A DNA stretch of 21,769 bases from an uncultured Eubacteriales bacterium (lineage in GTDB: Bacteria > Bacillota > Clostridia > Monoglobales > Firm-18), in NCBI GenBank assembly GCA_905210885.1, contig CAJLYO010000005.1, positions 1 through 21,769 of the forward strand, read 5' to 3'. Positions 17,013-21,769 of the stretch are shown here, piece after piece; position 1 is the first letter of the stretch; every line of letters begins with the position of its first letter. The translations under genes and the position numbers were made by a program. The notes under the pieces were generated by a model. The model saw only the letters and a program-made list of their open reading frames with translations. It searched no databases and had not been told where the DNA came from.

Positions 17013-17039
17013 CATTGCATGATAAACTTTACATAATGT

Positions 17040-19376
17040 GTGGTGAACAGATTGAAAATCAGGAATATTTTCAAAGAACTTCCGGGTCTGAGATTCAGTA
17101 CCAAGAACATTTTGCTTATGCGTTTTATAGTGGCAAACTTTTTCATCATACTTTTCTGCGTTATAATTCTTGCTGCAGTATCCGTAAACAAAATCAATCA
17201 GGTTATAACCTCAAACACCGATAATTTTTCGGAAAATCAGCTTCATACCGTATCCGATGCCGTGGATACATCGTTAAACGACATGTTCAGGACGGTTCGT
17301 TCTATGGCAATTTCCTCCGATGAGGGCGATATTTTCAACTTTAACCGCTGGACGCGCAATGATAAAAACTCTATCGACTTTTACAGCTGGAAAGCATTTT
17401 TTAAAGGCTACATTACAAACTACGACTTTATCCACAGCGTCTGGATTTTGAATTCAAACAATGTTATAATTGACTCCGAAAGCTCTATAGCCTCGCCGGA
17501 CGAATACGAAAACTGGCGCTTTATCGCAGACTCCGTAAACAAAGCCAAAGAAGAGCATCAGTATCTTATTCCCTACACAACGACGCTGCACACCATAGGA
17601 AATACTCAGGTTGTTTCCATGGTTGCACCGCTCAAATCAGGCGATGCAAGCTATAACGGCGGTGCGATAATTCTTAACATCAAAGCGCGGTATTTCGCGC
17701 AAAAGCTGGGATATGCCCAGGCAAACTCAAATTATCTTTCATTTATTTATAATGATGAAAGCGGCGAAGTTACAGCGGCCTCCGCAAACAATTACAATCC
17801 TGCGGAAATTGCCGATATAGCCGCAAAAAGCTTAAAATCCGAAAACAGCACAGTGTATAAAATCGGCAAAAACAAGTACACTGCCTACACCGCACGCTCA
17901 TCCATCGTTCCGAAATGGCACATGGTAACAATGTACAACAACAGCTATGCAACCGGACAAAAGCAATCGATTTATATATGGTATATAACGGTGTTAATAC
18001 TGCTTATTCTGTTCTGCCTTGTTTCCACATGGTTTATTACGTTTTACATTTATAAGCCGCTGCAGAGAATTATCACAAATTTAAGCGTAAATATAAACGA
18101 TATGCCGGATGTAAGCTTTAAAAAGAAAAATGATGAAATACAGATAATAAGTTCGCACATATCCACTCTTGAAAACGAGTTAAGCGACAAAAACAAATTT
18201 ATACAGGATAACATAGAAAAAATCCGCGGAATAGCCGTACGCAGCATTTTAAGCGGCGACAGCGACGAGTTTTCTGCCCGTGATCTTGCAAAATGCGGAA
18301 TTATTTTTACCGAAAAGTACTATTATACAGCGCTTTTCACCCTTGACAGATATCTTGACATTCTGTCAGACAATACGGAAAAGAACTTTTCCGCGCTTTC
18401 GGCAAGGGTGTTCTCATGTATATATAATACACTGTCCCAGACCATAAATTCAACAGGTATATACTGGGATCATAACCGTTACGCATTTATATTGAATACC
18501 GACAAACCCCTTGAGGCTTCGGCGGTGGCATTATTTATCGGCAGAGTTAACGAAACCTTAAACGAAACATGCAAATGCTCTGTTTCGCTTTGCTTAAGTG
18601 CACCTGTTTCGTCCATGGGAGAAACAGCCACAGCGTTTTCACAGGTTATCGCCTCGGAAAAACACCGTTTTTCCATAGGAAACGAAGCCCTTATAATCTG
18701 CCCCGCTTCAATAACATACTCCATAGAAAGCTCAAGAGCGGTAAGCTCGTGCATAAGCTCGATTGCCCACAACCTTTTTGGCGGAGATACCGGCCATCTT
18801 TTGGAGAAACTTAATAAATTCAAAGCTCTGCTTTCAAAAGCTTCACCGGATGATGTGCGCATAAACACGCTTAAGTTGTTTGACACAATTAAGAAAAATT
18901 TCCTTCCGGAGCTTGCAAGCTTTGATTTTAATATGGTATACAAGCGGATTGACAACATTATTTCATACTCCGTTTACCCGGAACTTTGCGAATATATAAC
19001 GTCAAAGCTTATGGAGATGGCGGCGCTGTGTGCGGACTCGGGTGACAAAAACATCGCAAGGCGAATAAAGGAATATATCGACCTCTACTATTATAATGAT
19101 ATTTCCCTTGACAGTCTTTCGGACTGCTTTCACGTATCAAGCTCGTATATCAGCAAGGTATTTACCGAGGCTTACGATGTGGGTTTCCAAAGCTATCTCT
19201 CCCAGCTTCGTATATCAAAAGCGATGGATATGCTGAAAAACACCGATTTATCGATTCAGAAAATCGGCGAAAAGGTAGGTTTTATGAGCTATAATTCATT
19301 TTCGCGGACATTTAAGCGCATAACCGGAGTTTCAGCGAAGGAATACCGAACAAATCCATCCGCAAACGACAACTAA
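17040..19376 (+). CDS. Membrane-bound AraC-family sensor-regulator with extracellular Cache-like domain
   Basis: 778 residues. Membrane segment 25-48, extracellular sensor region 49-308 (Cache-like: paired helices after the first membrane segment, then a beta-rich fold), second membrane segment 311-337, a HAMP-like/coiled linker around 338-395, a middle region to about 665, and a C-terminal AraC HTH domain at 672-770 (DISLDSLSDCFHVSSSYISKVF; second helix-turn-helix ending KEYR). This architecture is common beside LplA/LplB/YtcP sugar transporters in Firmicutes, where it responds to an external ligand and controls the adjacent operon; that is the likely role here given its divergent position. 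The start is uncertain: in-frame TAA at 17034, then GTG 17040, GTG 17043 and TTG 17052. A GGTGA five bases before the TTG favours 17052; the first GTG is given as the outer limit. Confidence 0.9.
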   Translation: MVNRLKIRNIFKELPGLRFSTKNILLMRFIVANFFIILFCVIILAAVSVNKINQVITSNTDNFSENQLHTVSDAVDTSLNDMFRTVRSMAISSDEGDIFNFNRWTRNDKNSIDFYSWKAFFKGYITNYDFIHSVWILNSNNVIIDSESSIASPDEYENWRFIADSVNKAKEEHQYLIPYTTTLHTIGNTQVVSMVAPLKSGDASYNGGAIILNIKARYFAQKLGYAQANSNYLSFIYNDESGEVTAASANNYNPAEIADIAAKSLKSENSTVYKIGKNKYTAYTARSSIVPKWHMVTMYNNSYATGQKQSIYIWYITVLILLILFCLVSTWFITFYIYKPLQRIITNLSVNINDMPDVSFKKKNDEIQIISSHISTLENELSDKNKFIQDNIEKIRGIAVRSILSGDSDEFSARDLAKCGIIFTEKYYYTALFTLDRYLDILSDNTEKNFSALSARVFSCIYNTLSQTINSTGIYWDHNRYAFILNTDKPLEASAVALFIGRVNETLNETCKCSVSLCLSAPVSSMGETATAFSQVIASEKHRFSIGNEALIICPASITYSIESSRAVSSCISSIAHNLFGGDTGHLLEKLNKFKALLSKASPDDVRINTLKLFDTIKKNFLPELASFDFNMVYKRIDNIISYSVYPELCEYITSKLMEMAALCADSGDKNIARRIKEYIDLYYYNDISLDSLSDCFHVSSSYISKVFTEAYDVGFQSYLSQLRISKAMDMLKNTDLSIQKIGEKVGFMSYNSFSRTFKRITGVSAKEYRTNPSANDN

Positions 19377-19383
19377 GGTATTT

Positions 19384-19436
19384 TTTGTCAATAGTTTTGC
19401 AAAAAAGCAAAAAATATTTGCAAAACTATTGACAAA
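19384..19436. repeat. Perfect 20-base inverted repeat with 13-base loop
   Basis: Left arm 19384-19403 and right arm 19417-19436 are exact reverse complements over 20 bases (each contains CTATTGACAAA or its complement). The -35 box of the following promoter (TTGACA, 19429-19434) lies inside the right arm. On neither strand does a T-run follow the stem, so it is not a normal intrinsic terminator for the regulator gene that ends at 19376. Likely an operator; a mobile-element remnant is possible. Confidence 0.7.
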
Positions 19437-19457
19437 CCGAAAAAAAAGTATTATACT
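19429..19457 (+). promoter_or_regulatory. Predicted strong sigma-A promoter of the liv operon leader
   Basis: Perfect TTGACA (19429-19434), 17-base spacer, TATACT (19452-19457). Transcription would start near 19464, 24 bases before the leader ORF. The -35 box is embedded in the right arm of the 20-base inverted repeat, so a protein bound to that repeat would block or modulate it. Confidence 0.7.
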
Positions 19458-19487
19458 GACTAAGTATTAAGAAGGAGGTTTTAAGCG

Positions 19488-19697
19488 ATGTTATTCAATT
19501 GCAAACAATCGAATAATGCCGGTTGGGGTACTAAACGTGTACCTTCTGCTTCCTTTGCGATTTTTTCTGTAGATGGTGTCCTTGCGGCAGCATCTTTTTT
19601 TGCATTCACAGCCATTATTTCCTTGCTCAGAGGCGTCATTATTAACGTCCTCGGACTACTGGTCATACTCGGAAATAGACGGCTGCCTGTGTGTTAA
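19488..19697 (+). CDS. Putative branched-chain amino acid leader peptide (69 aa)
   Basis: 69 codons, ATG 19488 with a strong AAGGAGG nine bases ahead (19472-19478), stop TAA 19695-19697. Residues 43-61 contain 14 Leu/Ile/Val out of 19; residues 50-61 (VIINVLGLLVIL) contain 10 of 12 (codons 19635-19670). The stop is followed by mutually exclusive hairpins and a terminator ahead of a branched-chain amino acid transporter gene. This is the layout of a regulatory leader peptide: slow translation at the Leu/Ile/Val codons would signal shortage. It is longer than the classic enteric ilv leaders (about 30 residues). The alternative is a small membrane protein, since residues 21-62 are hydrophobic. 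The minus-strand ORF over the same stretch has no ribosome binding site that I could see. Confidence 0.6.
   Translation: MLFNCKQSNNAGWGTKRVPSASFAIFSVDGVLAAASFFAFTAIISLLRGVIINVLGLLVILGNRRLPVC
19571..19601 (+). terminator. Terminator-like hairpin inside the leader ORF
   Basis: AGATG (19571-19575) pairs with CATCT (19591-19595). After a G/G mismatch four further pairs (one G-U) close a CTTGC loop. Seven Ts (19595-19601) follow. Its 3' half contains GGCAGCATCT, the same ten bases as the 5' arm of the main terminator. It could stop transcription early when the leader is not translated; translation would unfold it. Confidence 0.4.
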
Positions 19698-19740
19698 AAA
19701 ACAAATTACATTTTAACATATATTAAATTGCTATGGCAGC
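19586..19740 (+). promoter_or_regulatory. Attenuator pairing elements (protector and antiterminator) of the liv leader RNA
   Basis: Three segments can pair in exclusive ways. Segment 1 (GGCAGC, 19586-19591) and segment 3 (GGCAGC, 19735-19740) are identical, and both are perfectly complementary to segment 2 (GCTGCC, 19682-19687), which lies between the Leu/Ile/Val codons and the stop. The 1:2 pairing encloses two nested stems: TATTTCC/GGAAATA (19616-19622 with 19671-19677) and GAGGCGT/ACG-T-CCTC (19630-19652). The 2:3 pairing encloses TGTTAAAA/TTTTAACA (19692-19699 with 19711-19718) and uses up the 5' arm of the terminator. A ribosome held at the Leu/Ile/Val codons would break 1:2 and leave 2 free for 3; a ribosome at the stop codon would cover 2 and let the terminator form. 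Confidence 0.55.
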
Positions 19741-19773
19741 ATCTACCAAGTGTTAGATACTGCTTTTTGTTTT
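19736..19773 (+). terminator. Intrinsic terminator (attenuator) upstream of livJ
   Basis: GCAG (19736-19739) pairs with CTGC (19760-19763) and ATCTA (19741-19745) with TAGAT (19754-19758), with one C/A mismatch and an eight-base loop. TTTTTGTTTT follows (19764-19773). It lies between the promoter at 19429 and the livJ start at 19842, so it would end transcripts that do not form the antiterminator. Confidence 0.65.
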
Positions 19774-19776
19774 ATC

Positions 19777-19806
19777 TTGGTACAATAGCCGTTTTTCGGT
19801 TATTAT
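19777..19806 (+). promoter_or_regulatory. Weak secondary promoter or hairpin just before livJ
   Basis: TTGGTA (19777-19782), 18 bases, TATTAT (19801-19806) resembles a weak sigma-A promoter placed after the attenuator. Overlapping it, AATAGCCG and CGGTTATT can form an eight-pair stem (one G-U) with a TTTTT loop (19784-19804). Either could give basal livJ expression or shield the 5' end of the message. Confidence 0.3.
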
Positions 19807-19841
19807 ATATATTGCCTCTATGGCGAAAGGAGAAATTTAAA

Positions 19842-21005
19842 ATGAAAAAATCAACTAAAAAAGTTTTCGCGGCATTTATGGCAGCAGCTCTTTGCGTTGC
19901 AGGTCTTGCAGGCTGCGGAACAAAAGACGGTTCCTCAAGCGGTAACAGCGGCACCGGCTACACCTCCGGCAACACCGAATTCTTTATCGGCGGCACGGGC
20001 CCTCTTACCGGCGACGCTTCATCATACGGCATTTCCGTCCAGGAAGGCGCAAAGCTTGCTATTAAAGAAATTAACGATGCCGGCGGTCTTAACGGAATCA
20101 AATTTAAGTTTGATATGAAAGATGATAAAGCAACAGCTGCAGATGCGGCAACAGGCTATGATACACTGTATGAAGCAGGTATGCAGGCTTCAATCGGTGC
20201 GGTAACCTCCGGTTCATGTGACTCATTTGCTTCTAAGGCTGATGAGGACGGCATTTTCGCCATCACACCTTCGGCTTCTGCGGCAAACGTAATCGAAAAC
20301 AGAGATACTGTTTTCCGTGTATGCTTCGGCGACCCCGACCAGGGTGTTTTGGCTGCAGAGGAGCTTACCAAAAACTACAAAAATATCGGTGCAATTTATG
20401 ACACAAGCGATGCTTATTCATCAGGTATTTTTGATGCCTTCAAGGGCGAAATGGAAAAGCTTGGAGCAGAATTCATCACTCAGACATTCGACGCTGAGAA
20501 CAAAAAGGACTTCACAACTCAGGTTGAGGCTTTGAAGGACTGCGACGTTATATTCCTTCCCATTTACTACACAGAAGCCGGCACAATTGCAAAGACAGCC
20601 GCTGCCAAAGGCAGCAAGGCGGTATTGTTCGGCTGTGACGGTCTTGACGGTATCGCAGACCAGCTTGACGCATCCGTTGTAAGCGACATTAAGTATATCA
20701 CTCCCTTCGATGTTAACAGCACAGACGAAACAACAAAGAAGTTTGTTGAAGCATACAAGGCTGAATACAACCGCGCTCCCGACCAGTTTGCGGCTGACGG
20801 TTATGACGCTATCATGGCTATTTTCGAGGCTATGAAGAAAGCAAACGTATCAGACGTTACAATCAGCGCTGCTGATTTGAGCAAAATCCTTGTTGACACA
20901 ATCACTTCGGACGGCTTTACTTTAAAGGGTGCAACAGGTACAATGACCTGGGACAAGACAGGCGCATGCGCTAAAGTTCCGCAGATTGTTGAACTTAATA
21001 AATAA
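19842..21005 (+). CDS. livJ: Branched-chain amino acid ABC transporter substrate-binding lipoprotein (LivJ-type)
   Basis: 387 residues from the ATG at 19842, chosen because GAAAGGAG stands just ahead and the translation begins with a clear lipoprotein signal (lipobox LAGC, Cys25). An earlier in-frame ATG (19728) would put 38 unlikely residues before the signal and lies inside the attenuator. A Gly/Ser-rich linker (about 30-45) precedes a periplasmic-binding-protein type I fold starting GGTGPLTGDASSYG, with EGAKLAIKEINDAGG as in Leu/Ile/Val-binding proteins, and a C-terminal DGFTLKGATGTMTWD. It captures the amino acid outside the cell for the LivHMGF complex, whose livH starts downstream. The family also includes amide and other amino acid binders; the upstream Leu/Ile/Val-rich leader supports branched-chain substrates. 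Confidence 0.93.
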   Translation: MKKSTKKVFAAFMAAALCVAGLAGCGTKDGSSSGNSGTGYTSGNTEFFIGGTGPLTGDASSYGISVQEGAKLAIKEINDAGGLNGIKFKFDMKDDKATAADAATGYDTLYEAGMQASIGAVTSGSCDSFASKADEDGIFAITPSASAANVIENRDTVFRVCFGDPDQGVLAAEELTKNYKNIGAIYDTSDAYSSGIFDAFKGEMEKLGAEFITQTFDAENKKDFTTQVEALKDCDVIFLPIYYTEAGTIAKTAAAKGSKAVLFGCDGLDGIADQLDASVVSDIKYITPFDVNSTDETTKKFVEAYKAEYNRAPDQFAADGYDAIMAIFEAMKKANVSDVTISAADLSKILVDTITSDGFTLKGATGTMTWDKTGACAKVPQIVELNK

Positions 21006-21015
21006 CAACAGTCTT

Positions 21016-21056
21016 AATATTCATTCCGGCATGTCGCCGGAATGAATATTGTTTTT
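21016..21056 (+). terminator. Intercistronic terminator hairpin between livJ and livH
   Basis: A perfect 15-base-pair stem (21016-21030 with 21036-21050, containing CATTCCGGC/GCCGGAATG) with a five-base ATGTC loop, followed by GTTTTT. Such hairpins after binding-protein genes commonly stop most transcripts or protect the 3' end, so that more binding protein than permease is made. Confidence 0.8.
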
Positions 21057-21082
21057 GAAATCTCATTTGTGAGGAGAGAATT

Positions 21083-21769
21083 ATGAGTACTTTAATTGAC
21101 GGACTGAGCCTGGGCAGTATATACGCCCTGATAGCGCTCGGTTACACGATGGTTTACGGTATCGCAAAGCTTTTAAACTTTGCCCACGGTGATATCATTA
21201 TGGTAGGCGCTTACGCAATACTTACCACAATGGCGCTATGCGGAAACCCTTTTATTGCAATTCTGGCAGCGATTATAATATGTACGCTTTTGGGTGTATT
21301 TACCGAAAAGCTTGCTTACAAGCCTTTGAGAGGTTCTTCGCCTTTGGCTGTTTTAATTACGGCAATCGGCGTCAGCTACCTTCTGCAGAGCGTGGCACAG
21401 CTTATTTTCGGTGCGGAAACGCGTCCTGTTACGATTGCTAATTTTCAGCCGATACAAATCGGCGGACTTCGTATCAGCGTAGCTGCTGTAATAACGCTTA
21501 TAATCGGTGCAGTTATAATGGCAGGTCTTACTTTATTCATTAACAAAACCAAAATAGGACGTGCCATGCTGGCTGTTTCCGAGGACAGGGGCGCAGCTCA
21601 GCTGATGGGTATAAACGTAAACATGATTATAACCGTAACGTTTGCTATAGGCTCGGCGCTGGCGGCGTTTGCAAGCACATTCTATCTTATGCAAATCCCC
21701 AACACAAGCCCGACCCTTGGCTCAATGCCCGGTATTAAAGCATTCACAGCCGCAGTTATCGGTGGTATA
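21083..21769 (+). CDS. livH: Branched-chain amino acid ABC transporter permease LivH, C-terminus outside window
   Basis: The frame is open from the ATG at 21083 to the right edge: 229 residues of a protein that is usually about 290. GAGGAGAG lies just ahead of the start. The N-terminus (LIDGLSLGSIYALIALGYTMVYGIAKLLNFAHGDIIMVGAY) carries the LivH family signature NFAHG, and the TKIGRAMLAVSEDRGAAQLMGIN segment is the ATPase-docking loop. Multiple membrane segments are visible. It pairs with LivM, expected beyond the edge, to form the channel served by the livJ product. It is separated from livJ by 77 bases that hold the terminator hairpin. Confidence 0.95.
   Translation, partial: MSTLIDGLSLGSIYALIALGYTMVYGIAKLLNFAHGDIIMVGAYAILTTMALCGNPFIAILAAIIICTLLGVFTEKLAYKPLRGSSPLAVLITAIGVSYLLQSVAQLIFGAETRPVTIANFQPIQIGGLRISVAAVITLIIGAVIMAGLTLFINKTKIGRAMLAVSEDRGAAQLMGINVNMIITVTFAIGSALAAFASTFYLMQIPNTSPTLGSMPGIKAFTAAVIGGI

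Noticed and set aside
17003..17224. Small plus-strand ORF starting just before the regulator gene
   Set aside because: It overlaps the start of the 778-residue regulator in another frame, opens upstream of the predicted transcription start, and its product resembles no protein.
19384..19436. The 20-base inverted repeat as an intrinsic terminator of the regulator gene
   Set aside because: No T-run follows the stem on either strand; the plus-strand side continues with ccgaaaaaaaa, and the -35 box lies in the arm.
19464..19841. T-box riboswitch upstream of livJ
   Set aside because: A T-box would be the usual expectation, but no T-box core (GGTGGNACCGCG-like) was found ahead of the terminator, and the complementary segments fit a leader-peptide attenuator instead.
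19728..21005. Longer livJ reading frame from the ATG at 19728
   Set aside because: The extra 38 codons run through the attenuator stem and U-run and lack a ribosome binding site. The start at 19842 has a strong site and gives a proper lipoprotein signal.

Overview
The window looks like chromosomal DNA of a Gram-positive Clostridia-type anaerobe. The evidence is S-layer homology (SLH) domain proteins, lipobox lipoproteins, AGGAGG-type ribosome binding sites and a LplA/LplB/YtcP-style carbohydrate ABC transporter. The species cannot be fixed from the sequence; a plant-polysaccharide degrader with many SLH-anchored surface proteins would fit. No rRNA, tRNA, transposase, phage gene or CRISPR array was seen.

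Region 1 (1-16764, minus strand) is one tightly packed run of nine genes with gaps of 1 to 31 bases, read from right to left. It starts with two CUT1-type permeases and their lipoprotein substrate-binding protein. Next come a large SLH-anchored BNR/Asp-box beta-propeller protein, two further SLH proteins, two secreted proteins made of DNRLRE and Ig-like modules, and a second BNR/Asp-box protein cut off by the left edge. The transporter ATPase is not encoded here. The set reads as a surface glycan capture/processing and import locus, but the substrate is unknown.

Region 2 (16765-17039) is a divergent control region. It has a good sigma-A promoter on each strand, inverted repeats between and downstream of them, and a small hairpin in the 5' leader of the minus-strand operon. 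It separates the operon from a membrane-bound AraC-family sensor-regulator (17040-19376, plus strand), the likely regulator of the operon.

Region 3 (19377-21769, plus strand) is the start of a branched-chain amino acid ABC transporter operon: livJ-like binding protein, an intercistronic terminator hairpin, and a livH-like permease cut off by the right edge. Upstream of livJ is the most striking signal of the window. A strong promoter, whose -35 box lies in a perfect 20-base inverted repeat, is followed by a 69-codon ORF with a Leu/Ile/Val-dense stretch (14 of 19 residues), mutually exclusive RNA pairings and an intrinsic terminator. This has the layout of ribosome-mediated (leader peptide) attenuation, unlike the T-box or CodY control usually expected for such genes in Firmicutes.
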